Positions 44,914 through 53,098 are shown, counted from the first letter of the stretch. The stretch: DNA of 64,000 bases from Clostridiales bacterium (GCA_029268065.1 JAJUHC010000006.1:28766-92765), one strand, 5' to 3'. Numbers and translations are program-made. Notes: generated by a model from the sequence alone, not told the origin.

Positions 44914-45557
44914 ATGAATGCCTCCAATGCCGAAAAGGAACTGACAAATATATCGGAAAGACGAGCTATTTCGTCACGCTGCTTTTTTGCGCTTTCATCG
45001 CTTATCGCGACCACCGTAAATCCGGCTTCCTTTCCAGTTTTTATCGCGTAGAGAGCGTCCTCGAAAATAAAGGTTTCCTCCTTTTTTGTTCCGAGAAAGT
45101 CAAGAGCCGCGTTGAAAACGTCCGGACTGTCCTTCCCCGCCCCGACCTCGGTGCAGGTTACGATTGCGCCGAAATAGCCGAGCATCCCGTTTCTTTCAAG
45201 CCCGGCTTCGACGAGATGCCTGTTCGTCGCCGTTGCGACGCACATTTTTACTCTCCTCGAACGAAGGCTCTCAAGGAATCCGATTACCCCTTCCTTGGGT
45301 CTGACTTCATTCCGATAAAAATCCTCGACCGCCCCGTCTATGCCTTCCATGATTTCGGAAACGGACTCCGTCACTCCGTACTCGCGCCGGAAATAGTCCG
45401 CGGCCTGCATCAGGCTGAGCGAAATGATTGTATCCCGCAAATCCGGCCTCGGCGTCTTGCCGATACTTTTCAAATATCTGGCTCCCGCCGTCTCCCAAAC
45501 GGACATAGAGTCCAGCAGGGTTCCGTCAAGGTCGAATATCGCTCCCTTTATCCTCAC
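44910..45557 (-). CDS. HAD-family phosphatase in the thiamine operon
   Basis: 215 residues, with the HAD motifs FDLDGTLLDS (nucleophile Asp), VATATNR, a Lys in AGKDSPD and FEDALYAI, plus a C1 cap (beta-phosphoglucomutase-like). It lies between thiE and thiD, overlapping both (4 and 32 bases). ThiE gives thiamine monophosphate, whereas the local ThiN pyrophosphorylates thiamine, so a TMP phosphatase is required if ThiL is absent. This gene is the best candidate. The role is inferred from context only. Confidence 0.8.
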   Translation of the reverse strand: MRIKGAIFDLDGTLLDSMSVWETAGARYLKSIGKTPRPDLRDTIISLSLMQAADYFRREYGVTESVSEIMEGIDGAVEDFYRNEVRPKEGVIGFLESLRSRRVKMCVATATNRHLVEAGLERNGMLGYFGAIVTCTEVGAGKDSPDVFNAALDFLGTKKEETFIFEDALYAIKTGKEAGFTVVAISDESAKKQRDEIARLSDIFVSSFSALEAFM

Positions 45558-46194
45558 AATTCACCGTTCTTTCCGCAAGCTTCAGCATTTCTTCCGCCGC
45601 TTTTTTTATATTGCCGCCCGCGAATATAGCGGAAACGACCGCGATGCCGGCGATTCCCGAGCCGGAAAGCTTAAGCACGTTTTCGGGGCTGATGCCGCCT
45701 ATCGCCACCACCGGTATTTTAACGGCCTTGCAAATCGCCCTCAGCGTTTCGTATGACACCGCGTTTGCGTCGCTCTTCGTCGAGGTCGAAAAAACCGCGC
45801 CGACGCCGAGGTAATCCGCTCCGCGGCTCTCGGCGGCGAGAGCCTGCTCGATGGTATGCGCCGACACGCCTAGTATCATGTCCGCACCGATTTTTTCCCT
45901 GACGAGCCCCGCTTCCATATCGCTTTGTCCGACATGCACGCCGTCCGCGCCGCATTTTAGGGCGACTTCGACGTTGTCGTTGATTAAAAACGGAACCTTG
46001 TACTTTCTGCAGAGATCCTTTATCTCAAAAGCCTCCCTGAGAAAATCCTCGTCGTCCATTTCCTTCTCCCGGAGCTGTATCATCGTCGCACCGCCGAGAA
46101 GCGCCTCCTCGACCTGCTCATACAGCGTTTTTTCTCCGAGCCACGCACGGTCGGTTACCGCGTAGAGCAGAAGATCGCGCTTATCTGATTTCAT
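45526..46194 (-). CDS. thiE: Thiamine phosphate synthase
   Basis: 222 residues. The enzyme joins HMP-PP and HET-P to thiamine phosphate. YAVTDRAWLGE at the N-terminus, TMIQLREKEM, and the phosphate-binding GVHVGQSDM are standard; VVAIGGISPENV and IAVVSAIF close the barrel. ATG 46194 is chosen over TTG 46212. It overlaps both thiM (14 bases) and the HAD gene (32 bases). Confidence 0.95.
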   Translation of the reverse strand: MKSDKRDLLLYAVTDRAWLGEKTLYEQVEEALLGGATMIQLREKEMDDEDFLREAFEIKDLCRKYKVPFLINDNVEVALKCGADGVHVGQSDMEAGLVREKIGADMILGVSAHTIEQALAAESRGADYLGVGAVFSTSTKSDANAVSYETLRAICKAVKIPVVAIGGISPENVLKLSGSGIAGIAVVSAIFAGGNIKKAAEEMLKLAERTVNCEDKGSDIRP

Positions 46195-47002
46195 ATTTCG
46201 CACCGCTTTCAAGAGCTTCCGGCGTCAGATTGTATACCGCGTCAATTATTCGGGTTCTGTACGCCGAGTTGCCCTCGCCCTCTTTGAGCCTCGAGTACGC
46301 GATTTCGCCGCAAAGCCCCATGGCCGCAACCGCCGCGGCGGAGGCTTCGAGCGGGCTTTCGGCGTTTGCCGCGAGGTACGCCGCGAGCATCGCGCTCAGC
46401 ATACAGCCCGTTCCCGTTATTTTGGACATCGCGGGATGGCCGTTTCGTATAATATACACCATTTTTGAATCAGCTACAATATCTATCGCGCCGGTTATCG
46501 CTATTACGGCCCCTGTTTTTTCCGAAAAGCGCCTCGCGAAATCCGCCGCCGCACCGAGAGAGGTTTCGGTAACGGCGTCTGCAACGTCCGCGTCCACGCC
46601 CCTGGTCGTGCCGCCGCCTGAAGCAAGAGCCTTGATTTCCGATATGTTGCCGCGTATGACGGCGAGATTAAGCTCGTTTACAAGTCTCATCGCCGTCTCC
46701 GTGCGGAGCTTCGACGCGCCGGCCCCCACGGGGTCAAGTATAACGGGATGCGAAAGCAGGTTCGCTCTTTTTCCCGCGAGGAGCATGGACGGTATCGTTC
46801 TCTGGTTCAGCGTCCCGATGTTTATATTCAGCGCGCTGCATATGGATGTTATCTCCTCAACCTCGGCCCCGTCGTCCGCCATGATGGGGGAAGCGCCCGA
46901 GGCGAGAAGGATATTGGCGCAGTCGTTGACAGTGACGTAATTCGTTATGTTATGCACGAGCGGCGCTTTTCTTTTCAGGTTTTCAAGCATTTCAGCCAGC
47001 AT
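46181..47002 (-). CDS. thiM: Hydroxyethylthiazole kinase
   Basis: 273 residues. It phosphorylates salvaged 4-methyl-5-hydroxyethylthiazole. APLVHNITNYVTVNDCANILLA and the anion-hole KITGTGCMLSAM are diagnostic. It overlaps cytX upstream and thiE downstream. Its presence shows that the cell salvages the thiazole half of thiamine. Confidence 0.95.
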   Translation of the reverse strand: MLAEMLENLKRKAPLVHNITNYVTVNDCANILLASGASPIMADDGAEVEEITSICSALNINIGTLNQRTIPSMLLAGKRANLLSHPVILDPVGAGASKLRTETAMRLVNELNLAVIRGNISEIKALASGGGTTRGVDADVADAVTETSLGAAADFARRFSEKTGAVIAITGAIDIVADSKMVYIIRNGHPAMSKITGTGCMLSAMLAAYLAANAESPLEASAAAVAAMGLCGEIAYSRLKEGEGNSAYRTRIIDAVYNLTPEALESGAKYEIR

Positions 47003-48167
47003 TTTTCTTCACTCCCGATACTTTGTTTATTATTATCCCCGCGAGCGACGTTATAACCATGACGGGTGCTGTGACGCCAAGAGGCGTATCAAGATTGATA
47101 ATCAGCCTGTACAGCGCGAAGCCCGCCGCCCAGAGGATGAGATTTGCCCAGTCAAAGCTTTTCGCGGATGCATCTTTTCTCAGTATAAAGTAGTCGGTAA
47201 GCAGTATCGCGGTCATGGGCGCGAACACCGAGCCGATAAGATACAGGAAGTTTTCATACTGAGTTATAGGGGTAAATACAGCCAGTATGACCCCGACCAC
47301 GCAGACGAGTACGGCGACAGGCTTTTCCTTCAGCTTCTTCGAAACGGATTCCGAGCTGACACCCGCGGAATAAGCGTCGAGGAAGGTCGTTGTAACCGTC
47401 GAGAACACCACGATTATTATAGCCGCGATGCCGAGGCCGGCGTTCATCATGATTTTTGCGATGTCGCTCTCGCCCGTAAATATGGCGGCCGCAAGACCGA
47501 TGGCATACATCCAGCAGCTTGTGACAAAGTAGGTTGCGGCGCTTGTCAGTGTCGCAGAAAACGGCTTTTTTGCGTTTCGCGTGTAGTCGGAAACGAGCGG
47601 AAGCCATGAAAGAGGCATCGCTACCGAAAGCTCGACCGCCAGCCCGAAGCTCATTGACTCGCCCGAGAGGGAAGCGCCCTTTGCTTTGAAAACGATCGAG
47701 CTTAGGATGAGCGTGAGGACAAAGAGCGCGGCCATTGCGACCATGTTCAGGCGGTTTAAGGTTTTGACGCCCGCCGCTATCCAAACGATTATCAGCGCTC
47801 CTATCGCCACGCTCCAGAAGGGGACGCCGAGCTTCCATACGGAGTCGGCGCCGAGCGCGCCGGAAAGCACCATGACAGCCGTCCAGCCGATGAGCTGCAA
47901 GATATTGAGGACCGAGAAAATTATGGCACCCTTCTGACCGAAGGATATTTTCACGGTCTCCATTGCGCTTTTCCCGCTCCTCGCGCCGATGAGTCCGGCA
48001 AAGAAAAAGATAGCGCAGCCGATCAGATGACCTGTAACTATCGCGAGCAGGCCCCTGCCAAAGCCAAGCGGCGCGAAAAGCGTACCGGTCAGAATCTCGG
48101 CGATTGACACCGCCGCGCCGAACCAGATAAGTGCGTTTGCAAAATTCGATGTTTTGGTTTTTTCCAC
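46992..48167 (-). CDS. cytX: Purine-cytosine permease family transporter, probable HMP importer CytX
   Basis: About 392 residues with some 12 helices. WFGAAVSIAEILTGTLFAPLG at the N-terminus and ISFGQKGAIIFSVLNILQLIGWTAVM are typical of the NCS1 family. Placement directly behind a TPP riboswitch and before thiM makes it CytX, the proposed hydroxymethylpyrimidine transporter. GTG 48167 with AAGGAG upstream is preferred over the track start, which lies within the riboswitch expression platform. Confidence 0.88.
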   Translation of the reverse strand: MEKTKTSNFANALIWFGAAVSIAEILTGTLFAPLGFGRGLLAIVTGHLIGCAIFFFAGLIGARSGKSAMETVKISFGQKGAIIFSVLNILQLIGWTAVMVLSGALGADSVWKLGVPFWSVAIGALIIVWIAAGVKTLNRLNMVAMAALFVLTLILSSIVFKAKGASLSGESMSFGLAVELSVAMPLSWLPLVSDYTRNAKKPFSATLTSAATYFVTSCWMYAIGLAAAIFTGESDIAKIMMNAGLGIAAIIIVVFSTVTTTFLDAYSAGVSSESVSKKLKEKPVAVLVCVVGVILAVFTPITQYENFLYLIGSVFAPMTAILLTDYFILRKDASAKSFDWANLILWAAGFALYRLIINLDTPLGVTAPVMVITSLAGIIINKVSGVKKNAG

Positions 48168-48180
48168 GATAATACTCCTT

Positions 48181-48220
48181 AAAACAAAATAGGCGTGGGA
48201 TGCCATAAGGCTTCCCACGC
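48181..48220 (-). terminator. TPP riboswitch terminator
   Basis: On the minus strand: GCGTGGGA / TCCCACGC around a 12-base loop, then TATTTTGTTTT. It lies between the aptamer and cytX and probably terminates when TPP is bound. Confidence 0.8.
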
Positions 48221-48240
48221 AAAAAATATGCGTCAAAAAC

Positions 48241-48318
48241 TACCTCCGTTGGCATTACCCAAATCAGGTTCTAGGGTCGAAGCGTTCGCTTCCTCTCAGC
48301 CGGTCAAAGCTCCCCTGT
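48241..48318 (-). promoter_or_regulatory. TPP riboswitch (THI element)
   Basis: The minus strand reads ACAGGGGAGC, CTGAGAGG, GACCCT, GAACCTGATTTGGGTAATGCC and GGAGGTAG, the ordered conserved blocks of the thiamine pyrophosphate aptamer. It controls cytX-thiM-thiE-HAD-thiD. Confidence 0.96.
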
Positions 48319-48337
48319 TTATAAATTTTACTTTTTG

Positions 48338-48366
48338 ATGTTATCACATGTTTATTAACTTTTCAA
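48338..48366 (-). promoter_or_regulatory. Promoter of the thi operon
   Basis: On the minus strand TTGAAA (48366-48361), 17-base spacer, TAACAT (48343-48338). It overlaps the last codons of thiN, so thiN itself is outside the riboswitch control. Confidence 0.65.
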
Positions 48367-48979
48367 GACTTTCTTTCCATAAAATTACGAGAGTGCCTTT
48401 TCGGACGCTTATTTCGGCCTCTTCACCGATGAATTCGTTGCTTACGCCCAGTGGCGCATCATCCGTAAGCACGGCGTCGACGAGCGGATATTTTAGCCCC
48501 CTGAGGTTTACGCCCTCCGCTTTGCCCCCGCTGCAGAAAACCGATACCACGCCCTGCTCCTGGGCGCCAAATTTAACGGCCGAATCCGTTACGGCGGTTA
48601 CCGCCGCGCCCCCGCCCGCGAGGAAGGCCCTTGACCCGCGCCTTGAGAGGTAGACGAGCGTCTGAATGTTTGAGAGCGTATGGTCAAGCCTTCCGCCAAG
48701 CCCGCCGAGCAGAATAAAGTTTTTATAGCCCAGCCCGAGGCCGGCCTTTACGGCAAGCATCATGTCCGTGTCGTCCTTCGCCGCCGGGTGCCTGATCACA
48801 TTGGGGTGCCGCGGTACTTCGGAGGAGTCAAAATCGCCGAGCACTGCGTCAGCCTCAACGCCTATCCTTTTCAGGTGCTCATAGCCCCCGTCCGCGGCTA
48901 TGACCATATCGTCCGCGCGTTTTTCGAATTTGCCCTCAACAAATTCGCCCGCGCCTACAACGAAGCAGATTTTTTCCAT
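48344..48979 (-). CDS. thiN: Thiamine pyrophosphokinase
   Basis: 211 residues. It transfers pyrophosphate from ATP to thiamine. VIAADGGYEHL, VLGDFDSSE and AAKDDTDMMLA are the conserved metal and nucleotide motifs; GGLGGRLDHTLSNI follows. It lies upstream of the TPP riboswitch on the same strand, so read-through could link them, but its own expression is not aptamer-controlled. It makes TPP directly from thiamine, bypassing TMP. Confidence 0.93.
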   Translation of the reverse strand: MEKICFVVGAGEFVEGKFEKRADDMVIAADGGYEHLKRIGVEADAVLGDFDSSEVPRHPNVIRHPAAKDDTDMMLAVKAGLGLGYKNFILLGGLGGRLDHTLSNIQTLVYLSRRGSRAFLAGGGAAVTAVTDSAVKFGAQEQGVVSVFCSGGKAEGVNLRGLKYPLVDAVLTDDAPLGVSNEFIGEEAEISVRKGTLVILWKESLEKLINM

Positions 48980-49040
48980 ACGGCATCGGCCTTTCCTGCT
49001 GTCAAGATGCTTTCATACCTTGAACTTATGAGATTTATGG

Positions 49041-49138
49041 TGTAATGCCGTGCTTTGCGGTTCCGGCCCGCAGTGCCGGAAGCAAAACGGCTTTGCTTTG
49101 AGCATCACCCTTTTTTGAGAGGGCGCGCGGGAGGCATA
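49041..49138 (-). repeat. Dispersed repeat A, diverged copy
   Basis: The minus strand reads CGCGCGCCCTCTC, then CAAAGCAAAGCCGTTTTGCT, GGGCCGGAACCGCAAAGCACGGC. These blocks appear in the same order in the tandem copies at 57453-57719. Separated by 8 kb and inverted, it shows the element is dispersed. Confidence 0.75.
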
Positions 49139-49183
49139 ACAACCGATTCCCGGTTATTATATCACACTTCAATGCTGAAATGC

Positions 49184-49239
49184 GGCAAAAGTATTTTTTT
49201 TGTGACATCAATTTTATCATAAAAAAACATACTTTTGCC
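49184..49239. repeat. Long imperfect inverted repeat upstream of the Cys-rich peptide gene
   Basis: GGCAAAAGTATTTTTTTT-GTGA faces TCATAAAAAAACATACTTTTGCC across 11 bases; about 20 of 22 positions pair. It lies 90 bases before the peptide gene and may form a leader hairpin or be a mobile-element end. Confidence 0.6.
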
Positions 49240-49328
49240 ATTATTGTCTGTCATATTGTAGGCACAGGGGAAAGGAACCGGAAACGGCCTCGCCCCGAAA
49301 AACAAAATATTGAAAAGGAGAGTTCAAT

Positions 49329-49637
49329 ATGACAAGTGTGAAGAAGATAATTGCGGTCTGCGCGGCGGTTCTCACCATCGGTACGGTTTCGACGGCAGCG
49401 CTCGCTGCAGCCGACGAAGCGAGCCCCGCGCCCTCGGCGAGCCCAAAGAGCGAAGTAGTGTGCAGCTGCGGAGGTACCTGTGACGGCAGCGGAGCCGGCA
49501 CCGGGAGAATGTACGGCAAGCGCAGCGGCGCACGCGACGGCTCCGGCAAAATGTACGGCAGAAACGCCGCCAACCGCGGAGCTGACTGCGGAGCATACTG
49601 CGACGGAAGCTGCGAAACCGCGGTGCAGCAGAAGTAA
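49329..49637 (+). CDS. Small secreted Cys- and Gly-rich peptide, unknown
   Basis: 102 residues. A signal peptide with likely cleavage after STAALA (about residue 26) leaves a mature part of ~76 residues. It has six cysteines in two triplets (CSCGGTC and CGAYCDGSC), separated by two imperfect copies of a Gly/Arg/Met-Tyr-Gly module (GTGRMYGKRSGARDGSGKMYGRN). A good ribosome site (AAAGGAGAG) precedes the ATG. No family is recognised. No maturase, ABC exporter or leader peptidase adjoins it, though a CPBP protease and an XRE regulator lie just downstream on the other strand. Confidence 0.6.
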   Translation: MTSVKKIIAVCAAVLTIGTVSTAALAAADEASPAPSASPKSEVVCSCGGTCDGSGAGTGRMYGKRSGARDGSGKMYGRNAANRGADCGAYCDGSCETAVQQK

Positions 49638-49659
49638 TCTGAAAGGACTTAAGCGGAAC

Positions 49660-49685
49660 GGGGATAAGGAATTAGCCTTATCCCC
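49660..49685. repeat. Palindromic repeat, type D, copy 1
   Basis: GGGGATAAGG AATTAG CCTTATCCCC; all 26 bases are identical to the copy at 49881-49906, 221 bases away. Confidence 0.8.
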
Positions 49686-49737
49686 GCCAGACTGTAGACA
49701 AACATGAATTTAAAAATAATATAACATCAAAAAAACA

Positions 49738-49766
49738 TTTTTCCGGCGGCGTGTACGCCGGAAAAA
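49738..49766. terminator. Hairpin with flanking A/T, probable terminator
   Basis: TTTTTCCGGCG / CGCCGGAAAAA with a 7-base loop; T and A tracts allow termination from either side. Confidence 0.65.
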
Positions 49767-49823
49767 TACATTATACCGCGCAATTGTGCGCGACCGGGGG
49801 TATCGAGCCGTGAGGCTCGTATC

Positions 49824-49848
49824 CAGGGGGTATTGGATACCCCCTGGA
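49824..49848. repeat. Palindrome CCAGGGGGTAT-TGG-ATACCCCCTGG
   Basis: Perfect 11-bp arms with a 3-base loop. It shares its GGGTAT...ATACCC core with the palindrome at 44094, where it also lies beside a type B hairpin. Confidence 0.7.
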
Positions 49849-49877
49849 AGCGTGTCGAAACGCTTTTTCGACACGCT
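49849..49877. repeat. Palindromic repeat, type B, copy 2
   Basis: Arms AGCGTGTCGAAA / TTTCGACACGCT, loop CGCTT; the arms are identical to 44057-44085 while the loops differ. Confidence 0.75.
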
Positions 49878-49880
49878 CAC

Positions 49881-49906
49881 GGGGATAAGGAATTAGCCTT
49901 ATCCCC
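49881..49906. repeat. Palindromic repeat, type D, copy 2
   Basis: Identical to 49660-49685. It lies 9 bases from the stop codon of the CPBP gene, so it may help end that transcript. Confidence 0.8.
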
Positions 49907-49914
49907 GCAGACTT

Positions 49915-50844
49915 TCATTGCTGTTTATTGTGATCTTCGCTCTGGAGCGGGGGCTCGCCTGAATTGAAGCTGCCTCCCGATAATATGAGCAGGAAAACTG
50001 CGATGACAATAAAGGGCAGGCCGCCAATCAGGCCGGCGATAGTCGGTCCCAAAAGCGTGTTGTAGCTGCCTTTGACAAGATACATCGGGAGCCCGGCTCC
50101 GGCGTTGATCGCGGAATGGATCATGGCGGCGGGTATAGCGCTTTTCAGCTTTATAGACACGTAACCTTCGATAGTGCCGAGAGCAAAGCAGAATACTATC
50201 ATCGCGAGAATACCGAGATAAGGGAAACCGGGGTAAAACGTTCCGTAATTGTGCCCGAGAGCGATAGCGGGAGCGTGCCAGAGTCCCCAGATGACGCCGG
50301 ATATGATAAACGCCGCTCTGTCCGAGAAAAGCAGGCGCAGCCGTGGCAGCAGGTAGCCTCTCCAGCCGAGCTCCTCCCCCAGGGTGGGGATGATATTTAT
50401 TACGGGACCAATAATTAAGACTTGAAGAACAGAAAGAAGTAGGATATTCGATGCGGTAAGCCCCTTGCCGCTGCCCATTGCGGCAATACTGTTAAGAGTG
50501 GTGAGATTATAGTCGAACTGACTCGGAAAAATCAGAAAATAAACGACCCCGCTGAAAAGAATCAGAAGCGTTGGAGCGAAAAATACGAGCAGATATGCTT
50601 TTATATGACCCTTGAAATTCGGGCGCAGGTACATTTCGCCAAAGCCCTCCCTTGTAATAAGCCTTGTAAGGACATTGGCTGCGCTGGGGGCGAACATTGC
50701 GGCCGCCAGCAGCACGGCCGATATGCCGGAGCCGTAGCTTATGCCGCTCAAGGGTATCGATAAAAACAAGGCCCAAGCGATTATGAAAGCGATTAAAACA
50801 AAAATTATTACGCGTTTTCTTACGGATGACTTGTTTGTGTCCAT
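49915..50844 (-). CDS. CPBP-family intramembrane metalloprotease
   Basis: 309 residues with about eight helices. The catalytic motifs are EELGWRGYLLPRL (paired Glu and Arg), a helix with GLWHAPAI (His), and a late helix with MIHSAINAG. The family contains Rce1-like proteases, bacteriocin-immunity and maturation proteins; the substrate is unknown. It is transcribed away from an XRE-TPR regulator gene 24 bases upstream, which suggests joint expression. Confidence 0.85.
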   Translation of the reverse strand: MDTNKSSVRKRVIIFVLIAFIIAWALFLSIPLSGISYGSGISAVLLAAAMFAPSAANVLTRLITREGFGEMYLRPNFKGHIKAYLLVFFAPTLLILFSGVVYFLIFPSQFDYNLTTLNSIAAMGSGKGLTASNILLLSVLQVLIIGPVINIIPTLGEELGWRGYLLPRLRLLFSDRAAFIISGVIWGLWHAPAIALGHNYGTFYPGFPYLGILAMIVFCFALGTIEGYVSIKLKSAIPAAMIHSAINAGAGLPMYLVKGSYNTLLGPTIAGLIGGLPFIVIAVFLLILSGGSFNSGEPPLQSEDHNKQQ

Positions 50845-50867
50845 ATGAATCTCCTTAAAGTACTATA

Positions 50868-51974
50868 TCAGCAGTTGCTCCTAAGCCTTTCGAGGAGCAG
50901 CCCGTAGCGCGGATTTTCCGACAGCGCGGAAAAGGCGGGATTTTTTGAAACAGCCTCCACCATGCTCCTCCTTATGGTTTTTTCGCTTCGCGGAAAGCTG
51001 CTTCCGAGGTCGAGATCCTCAAGCCACTTGTCGAGAAGGTCAAAATAGGAATCCCCGTGGAGCTTCATGGGATGAAAATTGCCTGTGACGGTATCGGCGT
51101 ATTCTTCAAGCAATTCAAGCGCCCTTTCCGGTCTTTCCGTCACCATAAAGCCCTGAGCCGCAGCAAGCAAAAAGGAAGCGAACGCGCCGGGATGGAGCCG
51201 CTTAAAGTCGAAGGCTTCGGCGACAGCCAGGCCGCGCCTGAGAGTCTCGTCGAATATTGAGGGCTTGTCGGCATTCAAGCTCAGGTATGACGACAAAAAA
51301 TTGATGAGCACCGTAACGTTCTGGTACATTCCCGCCTGCAGCACCTCGTTTGCCTCGCGGTTTCTGCCGGAAATACGGTAGGCGGCGGCTATTAGAAGCT
51401 CCGGCGGCAGGGCGCCTGCAACCTTCTCTCCCAACAGCCTGAGGGTTTCCTGCGCGTCGCTAAAATGAAGCCTGCAGAGCGCTTCAAGGTAAACGGCCAT
51501 CCTGACCACCTCAGGGTCGTCGCTCTCCTGCCTCGCCCGGCTGAAAAGCGCCTGAGCTTCAAGCATGATCGCGTCAACCTCGTCGTGGCTTTTCAGGAGA
51601 TCGGTGTGGTTAACGAGCAAAAGCCCCATTTGGGTGAGAAAAGGGTAACAGGCAAAGTATTTTTTTGTAAGCTCCCGGATTTTTGCAAGAACCTCTTCAA
51701 AGGGCTTGACGGCGAATTCCGCGGAAAGGCTGATATACAGCTTTCTTATGCTCTCTTTTGACAGTTGGGGCTTATAGTCCATAAGCTCGTCTATGCTTAT
51801 TCCGAAGTAGGACGCAAGCTGCGGCAAAAAGGTAAGATCCGGGTAGCTCTGCCCGGTTTCCCACTTTGATACGGAAGCTTTGGATACCCCGATGAAATTC
51901 GCGAGCTCCTCTTGGGTAATCCCTTTTTCGCGGCGTTTGCTTACAAGCACGCTTGCGAGGTTTATCTCCTTCAT
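50868..51974 (-). CDS. XRE-family regulator with helical repeat C-domain
   Basis: About 368 residues. The N-terminal HTH reads KGITQEELANFIGVSKASVSKWETG, followed by FGISIDELMDYKP. The remaining ~290 residues are helical repeats of the TPR-like kind seen in peptide- or metabolite-sensing regulators. ATG 51974 has GGGAGG upstream; the track start adds 16 residues. It precedes the CPBP protease gene on the same strand and probably controls it. Confidence 0.85.
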   Translation of the reverse strand: MKEINLASVLVSKRREKGITQEELANFIGVSKASVSKWETGQSYPDLTFLPQLASYFGISIDELMDYKPQLSKESIRKLYISLSAEFAVKPFEEVLAKIRELTKKYFACYPFLTQMGLLLVNHTDLLKSHDEVDAIMLEAQALFSRARQESDDPEVVRMAVYLEALCRLHFSDAQETLRLLGEKVAGALPPELLIAAAYRISGRNREANEVLQAGMYQNVTVLINFLSSYLSLNADKPSIFDETLRRGLAVAEAFDFKRLHPGAFASFLLAAAQGFMVTERPERALELLEEYADTVTGNFHPMKLHGDSYFDLLDKWLEDLDLGSSFPRSEKTIRRSMVEAVSKNPAFSALSENPRYGLLLERLRSNC

Positions 51975-52116
51975 TTTTTTACCACCCTCCCTAATTGTAG
52001 CGGCTTGGAAGAAGCAAATCAATAGAATAATCGTTGATTTGCGTTGACCGAATAAACCTCCGCGATACAGGACCTGATTTTAAGCAGTAAAATGGACGGC
52101 TGATGATAAAAAATTA

Positions 52117-52144
52117 TTACAATTATTCGAGGCTGTGCTATACT
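52117..52144 (+). promoter_or_regulatory. Promoter of the flavodoxin-like reductase
   Basis: TTACAA (52117-52122), 16-base spacer, TATACT (52139-52144). A 10-bp inverted repeat (CAATTTTTTG 52166-52175 / CAAAAAATTG 52198-52207) follows within the leader. Confidence 0.55.
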
Positions 52145-52236
52145 TTTCACAGAGGCTCGCAAAGACAATTTTTTGTCGGTTCGCCCAAAAAGCTTCTCAA
52201 AAAATTGTTTGAAAGGAAACGGAGGTAAAGATAAGC

Positions 52237-52878
52237 ATGAAATTGATGGTCATCAACGGAAGTCCGAGAAAGAATTGGAACACAGGCATGCTTCTGAAAA
52301 GCGCGATGGACGGAGCTGGGGCTCATGGCTCCGAAACCAGGCTGGTGCATCTCTATGAGCTGAATTACAAGGGCTGCATAAGCTGCTTTTCCTGCAAGCT
52401 GAAAAACGGAAAAAATTACGGCAGGTGCAGCTTAAGCGACGATTTGACTCCCGTGCTTCGGGACATTGAAGAGTGCGACTCTCTGCTTATCGGCTCTCCC
52501 ATCTATTTCGGCGACGTCACCGGAGAGCTGCGCTCATTTCTTGAGCGTCTGCTTTTTCAGTATCTCGAATATAACAGGCAGCGCTCGAGCACGTTCAAAA
52601 AAAGGATCAGATGCGGCTTTATCTATACCATGAACGCGGGAGAGGATCAGGCGGAAATATACAAGGAAGTGATTTTCTCGAGGATGGAGGGCGTGATGAG
52701 AAGGTTCCTCGGCGAGACGCGCTCCATATATGCGACGGAGACTCTGCAATTTGACGATTATTCACTGTATGTCTCAGACGCTTTTGACCCTGAAGCCAGA
52801 TTAAGGAGACGGAAGGAGGAATTTCCGAAAGATTGCTCGAAAGCCTTTGAGCTGGGAGAATGGCTTGCGGGCGAATAA
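52237..52878 (+). CDS. Flavodoxin-family NAD(P)H-dependent FMN reductase
   Basis: 213 residues. MVINGSPRKNWNTGMLL binds the FMN phosphate, and LIGSPIYFGDVTGELRSFLERL is the standard second loop. A cysteine motif, CISCFSC, lies near residues 45-51, as in the iron-sulfur flavoprotein group, which may bind a cluster; here the spacing is CxxCFSC. It likely reduces flavin or quinones. Monocistronic. Confidence 0.82.
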   Translation: MKLMVINGSPRKNWNTGMLLKSAMDGAGAHGSETRLVHLYELNYKGCISCFSCKLKNGKNYGRCSLSDDLTPVLRDIEECDSLLIGSPIYFGDVTGELRSFLERLLFQYLEYNRQRSSTFKKRIRCGFIYTMNAGEDQAEIYKEVIFSRMEGVMRRFLGETRSIYATETLQFDDYSLYVSDAFDPEARLRRRKEEFPKDCSKAFELGEWLAGE

Positions 52879-53054
52879 GATTGATGCGTCGCCTAAGTAT
52901 TTTCTATAAAAGGAAAGATAATTTTTATAAAAAAATAGTTATATTTTACTATATTAAAATCCCCGGCTGCACTATATTGATAGTAAGTTACTGATTAGAC
53001 TGACATTCCAATTTTGCTAGTTTCTCTTATTATCCTCTTTTTATTATACTGCGT

Positions 53055-53098
53055 CTGAGGCCGGCGGTGAGCGCAAACCGCCGGCCTCAGGCGTTTTG
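53055..53098 (+). terminator. Terminator after flavodoxin-like gene
   Basis: Perfect 14-bp stem CTGAGGCCGGCGGT / ACCGCCGGCCTCAG followed by GCGTTTTG. Confidence 0.75.

Larger units (their letters stand above)
49638..49914. other. Palindrome-dense intergenic region
   Basis: The 277-base gap between the converging peptide and CPBP genes holds five separate hairpins (49660, 49738, 49824, 49849 and 49881) and no ORF with a ribosome site. Confidence 0.75.

Noticed and set aside
49738-49906. Attachment site of an integrated element
   Set aside because: Identical hairpins are present but there is no integrase, no tRNA gene and no phage or ICE gene between them.
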